64,000 nucleotides of DNA from Allolobophora icterica (taxonomy: Eukaryota > Annelida > Clitellata > Crassiclitellata > Lumbricidae). The stretch spans positions 68,979,125 through 69,043,124 of the forward strand of contig OY744606.1 in NCBI GenBank assembly GCA_963556255.1, read 5' to 3'. Made by a program: the position numbers and the translations under genes. Shown in pieces: positions 1-64,000 of the stretch; the stretch's first letter is position 1, and every line of letters begins with the position of its first letter. The notes beneath the pieces are model-generated. The model had not been told where the DNA came from, made no database searches, and saw only the letters and a program-made list of their open reading frames with translations.

Positions 1-119
1 GCAATTGAATCACATTCCGTCGTCTGCAGGCAACGGCTAGTGGTTACAGTGCTGTTTGCCGGCTCTATATACGAATTTAATACGACTGAGGTAACACCAT
101 AATCAAAGTTGTGTATACA

Positions 120-379
120 CAGTGCTTTTTTCAGCCGGAACGCGCTGGAACGGCGTTCCGGCACTTTTTTTTCAGGTACTAAAATAATTTATTTATTTTA
201 ATAATAAAAACAATAATTTAGTTATTTTAATTTAATATCAGTGTTTTGGACTGCTTTCAGTGCTTATTGAGACCCCTCCCAACCCTCAGTCCCATCTTCT
301 CGGCATTTTAGCCCGCCCATAATTATTTCGTTCCGGAACCTATTGTTCCGTTCCGGAACCTTTTTCCAAAAAAGCACTG
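120..379. mobile_element. hAT-type MITE in gene C intron 3
   Basis: The ends read CAGTGCTTTTTT and AAAAAAGCACTG. The flanks tgtataca and tttataca match at 7 of 8 positions. The same intron site in gene A is uninterrupted. Confidence 0.75.
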
Positions 380-422
380 TTTATACACACACGTAAATAA
401 TAATAATAAATACATTAGTTAC

Positions 423-609
423 CATGTGTTCCGTCGAACTTGTAATGGATTGGCATCGACCACATATTGAAAGGGTATAATTTGAAGTCTAACAGTGTTC
501 TCTTCGTGCGATGCCTAGATGTCACGTTGTCCTCCTTCTTGGCCTCGGCTATCAGCACATCAAGTTGCTCCTCCGTGAACAGGATGCATTCGTTATCGGG
601 AGACGAATC
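423..609 (-). CDS. Gene C exon 3: end of propeptide and mature N-terminus
   Basis: The exon is 187 nt, phase 0 to phase 1, with donor gtaact. It carries the furin-like site RTKR followed by TLLDFKLYPFNMW, the start of the mature enzyme. Exon 4 should lie just left of the window. Confidence 0.85.
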
Positions 610-3600
610 CTACAGATGCCGAAATGATTTACTGCATGATTGAGTTTGCATATTTATATATTTTCATGGGCCTAAAGTCTCTACAGACTTTCTGCAGATA
701 TTTTTCTACTGACCTTCTTTGACAGAAAGGTGAACTCGTCGACGGTAAAATCTTGGTTCGTGGTGTAAGACTTATGTCTGATATCCAACCTATTCCCAAT
801 CCTCGAATGGAATGTTTGTCGTTTTACTGGATAGCTATTTGGAAGTGCTTGAACTTTATCACAAAAAGGATAAGGTGATGATTTGTCTGTGTGTATATAG
901 GTAGAGTGGTCTCTAACTAGTATCCTCTGTGTATAGATGAATATTATGTAGAAGTGTTTAAACGAGTAGGGTTGCCACCCGTCCCGATTTTGTAATGCAG
1001 ACGAAGTGAAATATAATTAAAAAAACGACATCTAAACACATTCTGACATCATTACAGTGTTCAAAATCGTAGATCTTAATCGCCTTTTTAAAATAAATAG
1101 TTACTTTCCCAAAAATTACCTGGTTACATGACTTGTGCCTCTGGTCCCACATCGTGAGATGATTAACAATTTTAGTGCTCCAACATTGTGTCCCAACTTC
1201 CTAGTTTAGAAAGGTGGCAATCCTGTTGATGAGACTTACACCGTTTTATTGATTATCTGATTCATCTACAGATGTAGAAGGATATTGGTCATGATTACGC
1301 GAAGAAAGTGAGGCAGGCTATTTAAAAGGACACACGTGCATCTAGCGAAGAAGTTTAGAATTTTTTGATGATTGGCCTTTAATAATAATTTTAATAATGA
1401 GACGATTTGTATGGCGCCATAGACCACGCGAGGCCGAAGGAAAGGGCGCTGTGCATGAGTTACAGAAATCAATGATATATGAAAGTTTAAAAATATAGGT
1501 CTTGAGTCGTGATTTGAATGTCTCCAGAGATGGCGCATTCTTTGCATTGTCCGGAAAAACTCTTCCACGCGGTGGACCGTGCGACAGCAAAATAGCAATC
1601 GCCAAATTCGTAGAAGACCCCAGGAGTTGTAGTTGATTTTTTTATGAAGATCGTAGCCGACATCTGCTTCCGTGTCTGCTACCCGAAGGCAGAAGTCAGA
1701 GATATAATCTGGCATGAAGTCATTCAGTGCTGTATTGGTGATCAAGCACAACTGATTTGCTGAGGAACACGCAGCCACTGTAGGTTGTAGTGCAGCAGAT
1801 CAGTGACATGATCGGATGGTGTCCTGCAAGAGATGAGACGGGCAGCAGAGTTAAATACCGATTGTACTCGATGTAGCTGAAAAGTCGGCAGACCCGCCAA
1901 TAGGATGTTGCAGTAGTCAACCCTGGGGACTCTGAAGCTGCTGACTAAGATGACGGCGGTTGAGGTTGAATGAATCTGCGGATGATTTTGATACGACGCA
2001 GTTGGTAAAAACAACCTCGAACAAGCAAGCGGTTTGTGATGGTTCAAAGAAGTAGAGCTGTATATCATCCTCAAAGCAGTGGTGAAGGAGGCCGTGTGTT
2101 TGCATGACCGACCATATATAGCCTCTTGAGGCCCAGCGTCCGCTCCATCTGCCCATTACTTCAAAATAGGTGTGATACACCTTAAGTCCCAATGTCTATG
2201 TAGTTGGACATAGATTGTTTCAATTAGCATCATAGAAATTTAAATTTTTCTTATTCTATATTTCAAGATGGCAGCTTTGAATAGAAGGTTTTTCTACAGG
2301 AAACGCCCAGGTAATAAATAATTATAACCTGTGTGAACTGTTGAACTTTTTATGTAAAAAAATCACGAAATATTACTTTGCAAGTGGAGCTACGTTTGAT
2401 GTGATAACTGCAACACTTTATGACATTGACTATTGAAATATTCCTTGATTTTCGGCATGTCCAAAATTTGGACAATGGATAATTCGGATTGTATAAATTA
2501 AGTTTATAATATTAGTTTAAACGTAGTTTTAATATATTTGTAGCCAAGCTGCTAACACCAGCTGCCTCAGTGTCAACAGCAGCTGCCGGAGTGTCAATGC
2601 CAGCTGCCAAAACTTCATCATCAGCTGCAAGAAGAACGAAGCAAGTAGACATGTCTGCAGCATCCGCAGCTGCTATGATGTCACCATCAGTCGTATCAGT
2701 ATCTTAGTCACCTGCAATGGTGTCAACAGCTGCCGGATGTAAACAACAGCTGCCGCAGTGTCAACACCAGCTGCCTCAGCATTATCAAAGATAGAAGAAG
2801 TTGTTGATATATGGAATGCTACCCCTTTCATGGTTGCTATGAAAGAGCAAATGGACGAACAAAAAGCAGAAAGTTTCCGATGGTAATCAATCAGAGTTAT
2901 CCGACTTGTCCAATGGAGATGATGATCAAACATACTTGAACGAATCAGACGTGAATGAATCTGACTCTCCGACTACGTCATGAAGGGACACTGAAATACT
3001 AAATCCTATGAAACTTCGTTACAGTTTGCTAGCAAAATTAAACTGTATATGTAAAAAATTGGACATCTGTTTGTATTTGTCCAAAAATTGGACATAGGCC
3101 TACTTCTTTCTGATTTTTTTCTGACCCAAAGTCAAACTAATTAGACATAAAGACCATGTCCAATTTTTTTAACAGTAACACGACCCATTACACACATTTT
3201 AGGACATACCAATTTTTACTGTGAACGATGCACAATGTTTTTTTTTTAACTTTTCATGCATTTATCTGAGTTACACTGCAGCAAGGAAATGCAAAAATTT
3301 TTATAAAAATTCATGTTTCTTTCATGTTGGGTCTCACGAGGTTAATACAAAAAGGAGAGGGCCAAGCACAGATCCTTGTGAAACACCGCATGTCAACCTT
3401 AACAATCCATTATGTTTCGACGTAAGCCTACGGTTTCGGCCTTATGACGGTCTGATTTTTATGAGTGCGGCTCACCAAAAGGCAACAGGCCTATATTAGT
3501 TACGAACACGTAACGTAATACCTTAAATGTCAGTGTTACTTTGCAAATCAGCCGTAGCCTTTTAAGCGTACCCAGGTCTCTAGGCCAACAGAAAGCAGCT

Positions 3601-4057
3601 TGCTTTTCACGAGGTTCAGTCTTTAGAGAAAACATATTCACAGTCCTTCACGGTCACGCATCACCGACAGTCAGTGGCGCACAACGTCCTGCCCGCGGGC
3701 CTCATCCGGCCCGCGACGAGACTCCCCAATTGCATTTTTTACGTTCTAAGCCGATAATTAATTGCGATGACGCAAATGTTCTTGCGAACTAATTACGATG
3801 ACGCCCTGAAAGTCGCGAGATTAATGTTCTTGGAACTTACGATTCCACGACCATCAAGGCCAAATTTCTTAGCGAGTATTTTCTTGAGCTCTTGTTTCTT
3901 GATCTTTATCCTTTCGCAGACGTCCTTCGGCATTCCGTGACAGGCCATCCATTCCGATCTCGTTCCTTCCTTCGGTTGCCACATCGAACCATCTGTTGTG
4001 TCGGCCCTCGATGATTCATTAACTAAACTTCTTGCCTGCATAATTATATATACAGTA

Positions 4058-4115
<58 letters not shown>

Positions 4116-5653
4116 TGACGAATAGTGGATAGCCTAGCTTTTCGAGTCGACGGCGACAGCGTGGCTTAATACTCAGGCCTACATGGATATAACAGGGCAT
4201 AGAATCGCGTCGACATTGTCTAGTCGATTCCAGTGTGCAGTTGACATGTCTGTAGTGTGCAGTGTGAGAGATGAGTTCAAGTCAACCAGACACGATATCA
4301 TTAAAATATCCGAAATTTTAGTTACCAGTTCAATTACAGTTTGACAGTTTGAAGAAGAGTGTGCAATTGAAGTTCATGAGTAATTTAGGTACTCGAATAT
4401 AAGAATGCACCAATAATAAATCAAATTCGTTGATTCATACACTAGGCCTAAGCTGACACAGACGCAACTTAGACAAACTAGACAATGGAAGACATTTCAA
4501 GAGCCAAGAGTAGGCCTACAGGGTTTTGTACAGGAAATTGTCAGTAAGCATTCTTATTTATAAAGGATGCGTGAAATATAGTTGCGGTCATCTTTATGCA
4601 GCAAGGAGAAGTTATGAGATCTAGTACGAAGATTATGACCACCGGTGGTACGTGGGGGGGAGCCAAACCCCGAAGGACATGGTTGGGATCCTTACAAACA
4701 GCCTTTAAAAGACTATAATCAGATGCCTCAGCCATCCGTGCAGCATTGGCCACATCCGCAGGCAGTAAGCCCAACCGGATCATGCGGTTGATCAGACATT
4801 CGATCCTGTCCCTGTCCCTCTGGGAGGTGAAACCCCACCAAGCATAAGAAGCGTAGGAGATCTGTGCGATGGCAGTCGCCTTGGTGACGTCATGGAGGGA
4901 CGCCGATGAGAGACCGTGAGAGCGAAGAACAGTCCAAGTCGACAAAAGTCGACCAAGTCGATCGTTTATTTGCCAAGTCATCGAGTTGACGAGAGGTCGA
5001 CTAGTCGACAAAGTTGATCGAGTCTATGGTCTGCTGACCCATCTCGATCGTAGCACTCGACTCGATCGACTACGGGGTATAGGAACAAAATAAATGGTCT
5101 TGCTCGATTTTTTAGGTACTATCAACCAAATCATCCAGGCGGTCTTGAAAATCTGCTGATTTGTCCAATTTGTACAATGCATTATTTAAGAATAATTGGT
5201 CATAAACGAGAAAAATTCACTTTTACAGAATTTCAACTGGGTTAAGCAAGTCCTGAATATTGTTCAATCATTAAAATATGTTGGCTTTAGAGTCTCAATA
5301 ATATAAGGCTTTTATAAGCCATCGCCAAATGGATGGTTGGAGGAGAGAAATAAAATTGCAACAGGTAAGCCCTAAGTGGTAAGGGGGCCCTGGGTTTTGG
5401 CCCAGGTAGCCCATGCCTAAATCCGGCATTGGAGGGCAGCATCTTTGTGAAGTAGTTTAATATGTGCTACATTTAGTGTCTAGATACATACATGCATAAA
5501 TATATATGAAGGATGACATCTGAGTCCAACCAACTTCGTTAGGAGCAAAGTGTTTTGTTACGCTGCTCAGTGATATATTCTTACCTGACAAATATGTACA
5601 AATGTGGCCATCGAGAACAGGTGAAGAACATTTCGATTAGTGAAGAGAGCCAT
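423..5653 (-). CDS. Astacin metalloprotease gene C (5' part only)
   Basis: This is the first of three tandem astacin genes. Only exons 1-3 are inside the window (5585..5653, 3841..4035, 423..609); the catalytic, EGF and CUB exons must lie left of position 1. The exons encode a signal peptide, a 65-codon propeptide exon with a Met-Ala-Cys-His-Gly motif and a lysine-rich segment, and an exon that ends the propeptide at Arg-Thr-Lys-Arg and begins the mature enzyme. All splice sites are AG/GT and the phases (0, 0, 1) match genes A and B. By homology the product is a secreted zinc endopeptidase. The reading frame is intact in the visible part. The assignment rests on near-identity with the same exons of gene A, which does show the catalytic site. 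Confidence 0.85.
1370..2120 (-). mobile_element. Eroded L2/CR1-like LINE fragment, gene C intron 2
   Basis: The minus strand encodes broken pieces of the reverse-transcriptase C-terminal region, such as VDYCNILLAGLP and SAARLISCR. It occupies the same intron position in genes A and B, so it was inserted before the gene family expanded. A further piece (GVPQGS-type motif) lies at 3348-3450, separated by a gene-C-specific insertion. Confidence 0.75.
2121..3347. mobile_element. Unclassified insertion splitting the gene C LINE remnant
   Basis: The LINE remnant is continuous here in gene A but interrupted by about 1.2 kb in gene C. The insert has repeated words of the type TTGGACA / TGTCCAA, an Ala-rich open stretch near 2540-2700 and an acidic reading-frame end near 2900-2983. 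I do not recognise the family. Confidence 0.45.
3348..3450 (-). mobile_element. LINE RT fragment (GVPQGS motif region)
   Basis: The minus strand retains a decayed GVPQGSVLGPLLF-like motif. It is continuous with the 1370-2120 remnant apart from the insertion. Homologues lie at 30475-30575 and 55640-55740. Confidence 0.65.
3841..4035 (-). CDS. Gene C exon 2: propeptide
   Basis: The exon has 65 codons, phase 0 in and out, with acceptor tgcag and donor gtaagt. It contains the segment SEWMACHGMPKDVC followed by KIKKQELKK. Conservation with genes A and B is high. An (AT)n tract adjoins the acceptor side. Confidence 0.85.
4060..4110. repeat. (AT)n microsatellite
   Basis: A run of alternating AT lies just upstream (minus strand) of the gene C exon 2 acceptor. 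Confidence 0.9.
4545..4960 (-). mobile_element. Non-LTR retrotransposon C-terminal fragment in gene C intron 1
   Basis: An open minus-strand stretch reads ...ISYASYAWWGFTSQRDRDRI...LLKAVCKDPNHVLRGLAPP. This resembles the region after the reverse transcriptase in many non-LTR elements. It is absent from genes A and B at the corresponding place. Confidence 0.6.
4930..5080. repeat. GTCGAC-rich self-similar repeat
   Basis: Short words AGTCGAC, GTCGACT and TCGATCG recur many times. A homologous block is at 35480-35640. The pattern resembles transposon subterminal repeats. Confidence 0.55.
5388..5430 (-). repeat. hAT-like terminal fragment shared by all three genes
   Basis: The minus strand reads CAATGCCGGATTTAGGCATG, typical of a hAT end. 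Related copies lie near 37560-37590 and 62550-62600. Confidence 0.45.
5585..5653 (-). CDS. Gene C exon 1: start codon and signal peptide
   Basis: The exon has 23 codons, ATG to CAG, followed by the donor gtaaga. The peptide starts MALFTNRNVLHLF and is hydrophobic to the exon end, as expected of a signal peptide. Homologous first exons of identical length begin genes A and B. A TATA box lies 129 bp upstream of the ATG. Confidence 0.82.
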
Positions 5654-5774
5654 CTTGCGAAGAAATTGCCCTATGACTGCGGATGAATACCTTCACTTCT
5701 GTTCTCAACTGTAGATTTCGTCGTGTAACACAGCCAGCTCTAATCGTGTGAATTAACCTCGGTCAAGATTAGGC

Positions 5775-5782
5775 TTTTTATA
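5775..5782 (-). promoter_or_regulatory. TATA box of gene C
   Basis: TATAAAAA on the minus strand lies about 129 bp upstream of the ATG, inside a block conserved before all three genes. That distance leaves room for a 5' UTR of about 100 nt. Confidence 0.6.
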
Positions 5783-6628
5783 ACACATTTAGGCTATGAG
5801 TAAGCTTTAGGGCATTTAACACGGCATCAGACGATTAGGCCCTAAACCTTACTTTAACATGCCTAACACCAAAAGGATCTTCAAACATGGATCAGGTAGT
5901 TTAATCAATTGTACCAGTTGACTTCGCTTCCGTTTTCTAGTCAGAAGGGTCAATGGAAATAAACACAAAAGTAATCCAATGAGGTAATTGGGGGGGTACG
6001 CATGCACATCGTCTAAAAATACATTATACGAGTAGGCCTATGTGACTGATCGGGCATCCCATTGGAAGCCTCTGTCAGTCTACAACAGTATTACAGCTCA
6101 ACGGCAAGCCGGATGTCTTCAACGGATATGCGCGTGTTATACTATGCAAGCTAGTTAACCACACGCACTTTCTCATAAACCAGGACCCTGACAATACATG
6201 ATTCTCACAGTATTTATATTACGAAAGTCGTCAACACTTCGTTATTAACCAATTGTGAACACAAGTAAACGCCGTGCATTTCAAAACCAGGCTGCTACAT
6301 AGGCCCTACTACGCTGCATCTACTTGTACAATTTCAGGTTTTGTGCGTGTAACTTTAACATTTATTCCATTTGCCTGAAAACTTAGTACTAGCCTTGAAA
6401 TGTGAGGTTTAAAACCAAATCTCTTTTATGTGTTACATCTACCTGTGTCCCGTGACACATCTTCCCCCCCCCAGTCTCCTCCGAGACTCTATTTCGAGAC
6501 AGATTCTCCTCGGTGGTCGGTTTTGTTCCTGGTCAGAATGGGATAGGTCAAATTGAGGAGACAGTACACCAATAAGTATATTAGTGCTTCGTACAAAATA
6601 AACTAAGTAGTGTCGTCATAAATCATCC

Positions 6629-6634
6629 TTTATT
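6629..6634 (-). terminator. Poly(A) signal of gene A
   Basis: AATAAA on the minus strand lies about 360 bp beyond the predicted stop. The same hexamer is conserved at the matching place after gene B. Confidence 0.5.
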
Positions 6635-6994
6635 ATGGCCAATGAACGGCGCTTCAAGAAAGCGCTTCTGGAGTAAGACTGCTATTGCAAATCTGGAGTA
6701 AGACTGCTATTGCAAAGTCACGTTACCGAAAGAATATAATTGTTTTATAAATTAAGATACAATTTCTAAATATTTTTACATAAATAATTAAGAAATAGGC
6801 TAAACAGAGACGAGAATTGGTGGCTTCGTGTATAAAGCGATCATTGTTGAGCTTCCCGTAGATTGTTTTCTGTATAATAAAATTAGAATGCTTCTGACAC
6901 TGTTGAAAGTCGTCTGCACTAGATTTGCTGTTTTGCTGGTCCTCTGTTTTGGCCCTAATTTATGTTAAGAGCGCGCACGGTCCAGATGTGACTT

Positions 6995-37836
<30,842 letters not shown>

Positions 37837-38004
37837 CTTGCTAAGAAATTGCCTTTAAATTGCACTTTTTTCTACGTTTGCCCTATGACTGCGGATAAAT
37901 ACTTTTACTTCTGTTCTCAACTGTCGATTTCGTCCTGTATGTAGACTTCGGTCCCTAACACAGCGCGCTCTGATCGTGTGTATCACCCTCAGTCGAGATT
38001 AAGC

Positions 38005-38012
38005 CTTTTATG
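38005..38012 (-). promoter_or_regulatory. Degenerate TATA box of gene A
   Basis: CATAAAAG stands where genes C and B have TATAAAA(A/G), so the first base is changed. It lies about 176 bp upstream of the ATG. Confidence 0.5.
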
Positions 38013-38170
38013 ACACATTTAGGCCATGAGTAAGCTTTAGGAGCTTCAAGACGGGGTTAGACGAGTAGGCCCTAAGCCCAACATGTCGTCAAAAGAATCT
38101 TGAAATTTGGATCAGGAAGTTTGATCAATTGTAACAGTCGACTTCGTTTCGGTTGTCTAATCAGAAGGCT

Positions 38171-38368
38171 AGTAGACGGTGATCCCGAGGGATCGGCGGG
38201 GACAAGGCCCCGCCACCTTTAACAGTGAGGGCACGGTATACAGTTGTCCCCCACATTTTGAAGAAACACCAAAAAGGTCAACAAATTTTGTTCACCTCTT
38301 TTTAGACCAGATCAGCTCAAAAGTGCCCCGTGCCCCTTCCCACCTGTCAAACAAGATCGCTGCCGCTG
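38171..38368. mobile_element. hAT-like insertion upstream of gene A
   Basis: Flanks agaaggct and aaaaggct (7 of 8) bracket about 198 bp with GC-rich, partly inverted ends. Gene C has the empty site near 5945; gene B has the element at 63195-63397. Confidence 0.7.
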
Positions 38369-38876
38369 AAAAGGCTCAATGGAAATAAACACAAAGGTAA
38401 TCCAATGAGGTAGTGGCGTATGCGTGGCCATCGTCCAAAATACATTATACGAGTTGGCCTATCTTAAGTGACTAAACCTAGATCGGGCATTCCATTGGCT
38501 GCCTCTGTCAGTCTATAACAGTATTATAGCCCAACGAGATAAACTAGGCTACTACATAGGCCCTACTACACTGCACTGTGCCTGGTACAGTTTCATGGTT
38601 TTGTGCGCATAACGTTCACATTTATTGCACTTGCCTGAAAACTTAGGTCTAGTCTTAAAATGTGAGGTTTTAATGCCAAATCTCTTTTATGTGTAACATC
38701 TGCCGGTGTCCCGTGACACAATCCCCCAAAAAGTCTCCCCGGAGACTGTATTTCGAAACAGATTCCCTCCCAGCGGTCGGTTTTAGTTCCTGGTCAGAAT
38801 GGGAAGCGAGGAGACAGTACATCAATAATTAATGCTTCGTACAAAATAAACAAAGTAATGTCGTCATAAATCATCC

Positions 38877-38882
38877 TTTATT
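38877..38882 (-). terminator. Poly(A) signal of gene B
   Basis: AATAAA lies about 365 bp beyond the predicted stop and is conserved with gene A. Confidence 0.5.
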
Positions 38883-39244
38883 ATGGCCTATGAATGGAGC
38901 TTCAATTTGTCATATTTGTATGACAAAAAAAACAGCGATTCGGTAGTAAAACTGCTATTGCAAAGTCACGTTACCGAAAGAATATAATTGTTTTATAAAT
39001 TAAGATACAATTTCTAAATATTTTTACATAAATAATTAAGAAATAGGCTAAACAGAGACGAGAATTGGTGGCTTCGTGTATAAAGCGATCATTGTTGAGC
39101 TTCCCGTAGATTGTTTTCTGTATAATAAAATTAGAATGATTCTGACACTGCTGAAAGTCGTCTGCACTAGATTTGCTGTTTTGCTGGTCCTCTGTTTTGG
39201 CCCTATGTCTTAAGTTTAGAGCGCGCACGGTCCAGATGTGACTT

Positions 39245-62838
<23,594 letters not shown>

Positions 62839-63011
62839 CTTGCTAAGAAACTGCCTGTGATTACACTTTTTCCACGCTTTGCCCTATGACTGCGGATTTA
62901 TACTTTTACTTCTGTTATGTTCTTAAGCTGTTGATTTCGTCCTGTATGTAGACTTCTGTCCCGGACACAGCGCGCTCTGATCGTGTGAATTAACCTCAGT
63001 CGAGATTAAGC

Positions 63012-63019
63012 CTTTTATA
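63012..63019 (-). promoter_or_regulatory. TATA box of gene B
   Basis: TATAAAAG lies about 181 bp upstream of the ATG in the conserved 5' block. Confidence 0.6.
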
Positions 63020-63194
63020 ACACATTTAGGCCATGAGTAAGCTTTAGGGTTTTCAACACGGCGTCAGATGAGTAGGCCCTAAACCTTACTTTAGCACGCC
63101 TTCACATCAAAAGGATCTTGAAACATGGATCATTAAGTTTAATCAATTGTAGGCCTACCAGTTGACATCGTTTCGGTGTTCTAGCCAGAAGGCT

Positions 63195-63397
63195 CATGGG
63201 CGGCGATCTCGGGGGTCGAGGACAAGACCCCGCCACCTTTAACAGTGGGGGGGCACAGTATACAGTTGTCCCCACATTTTGAAGAAACAGCAAAAAAGTA
63301 AAGAAATTTTTTTCACCTCTTTTTCACCAGGTCTGTTCAAAAGTGTCCCGTGTTCTCCCCTCCCCCCCCCACCTGTCAAACAAGATCGCTGTTGCCG
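63195..63397. mobile_element. hAT-like insertion upstream of gene B
   Basis: Perfect 8-bp duplication AGAAGGCT (63187-63194, 63398-63405). It is the same insertion as at 38171, so genes A and B share a duplication event that C does not. Confidence 0.75.
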
Positions 63398-64000
63398 AGA
63401 AGGCTGAATGGAAATAAACACAAAGTAATGCAATGATGTAATTAAGCGGGGGCATATGCGAGCACGTCGTCTAAAACTACATTCAACGGGTAGGCCTAAG
63501 TGGCTAATCCTAGATCGAGCATTCCATTGGCTGTCTCTGTCAGTCTACAACAGTATTATAGCCTAACCAAGCCGGATGTCTTCAAGGATATGCGCGTGTT
63601 ATACGATGCAAACGAGTTCATCACACGCTCTTTCACATAACCAGGGCCCTGACATTACATGATTCTCTCAGTATTTATATTACAAAAGTCGTTATCACTT
63701 CATTATTAGCCTAAAATGAACACAATAAAACGCCGTGCATTTCTAAGCTAGGCTACTACATAGGCCCTACTACACTGCATCTGCCTAGTACAATTTCTTG
63801 GCTTTGTGCTCGTAACTTTCACATTTACTCCACTTGCCTGAAAACTTAGGTCTAGTCTTAAAATGTGAGGTTTTAATGCCAAATCTTTCTTATGTGTAAC
63901 ATCTGCATCAAAAGTCTCCCCGGAGACTGTATTTCGAAATAGATTCACACCCCCTTTCCGGCGGTCGGTTTTAGTTCCTGGTCAGAATGGGGAGGGGTCA

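Larger units (their letters stand above)
5654..6994. other. Intergenic region between genes C and A
   Basis: It holds the gene C promoter and the gene A 3' UTR. No further gene is seen. A 25-bp direct repeat (two copies within 6664-6715, reading tctggagtaagactgctatt then gcaaa) occurs here and only once at the matching place after gene B. Confidence 0.6.
37837..39244. other. Intergenic region between genes A and B
   Basis: It is paralogous to 5654-6994. It contains the gene A promoter, an hAT-like insertion (38171-38368) and the gene B 3' UTR with its poly(A) signal. No additional coding exon was found. Confidence 0.6.

Overview
This window is eukaryotic DNA from a repeat-rich genome. Its genes are split into short exons bounded by GT..AG sites. 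The gene family (astacin protease with EGF and CUB modules, like the sea-urchin blastula protease BP10/SpAN group), the L2/CR1-type LINEs, the many hAT elements and the excess of the palindrome TAGGCCTA suggest a marine deuterostome invertebrate, perhaps an echinoderm. The species is an inference only.

The host content is one head-to-tail cluster of three paralogous astacin-family (M12A) zinc metalloprotease genes, all on the minus strand. I call them C, A and B from left to right. C (exons at 423-609, 3841-4035, 5585-5653) shows only its first three exons and runs off the left edge. A (6995-37836, 13 exons, about 539 aa) is complete and open throughout. B (39245-62838, 13 exons) matches A exon for exon but has a one-base frameshift in exon 2 and a GC splice donor after exon 10. 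Each predicted protein has a signal peptide, a propeptide ending in a furin-like RTKR site, an astacin catalytic domain (HExxHxxGxxHExxR zinc site, Met-turn SVMHY), one EGF-like module, one CUB domain split over three exons, a Ser/Thr-rich linker and a short hydrophobic tail. A TATA-like box lies 130-180 bp upstream of each ATG. AATAAA signals follow the stops of A and B. About 1.3-1.4 kb separates neighbouring genes.

The introns hold most of the other sequence: a nearly intact 3.55-kb L2-like LINE (14011-17565), a deleted Gypsy-type LTR retrotransposon with both LTRs (48542-51683), solo LTRs, tRNA-derived SINEs, eroded LINE pieces, and many small DNA transposons with 8-bp (hAT) or TA target duplications. 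Because the three genes are paralogous copies, most insertions can be checked against an empty site in a sister gene, which orders the events. Gene A also carries a recent 3250-bp internal tandem duplication (12120-23334) that gives it two identical copies each of CUB exons 9 and 10. Their splice phases do not allow both pairs in one transcript.

Other structures are long CT, AC, AT, AAT and CAGA microsatellites, a 32-bp minisatellite grown inside an hAT element, a 354-bp inverted repeat, an array of small perfect hairpins (47543-47996) and a 200-bp N gap. No rRNA, functional tRNA, CRISPR or prokaryotic features were seen.
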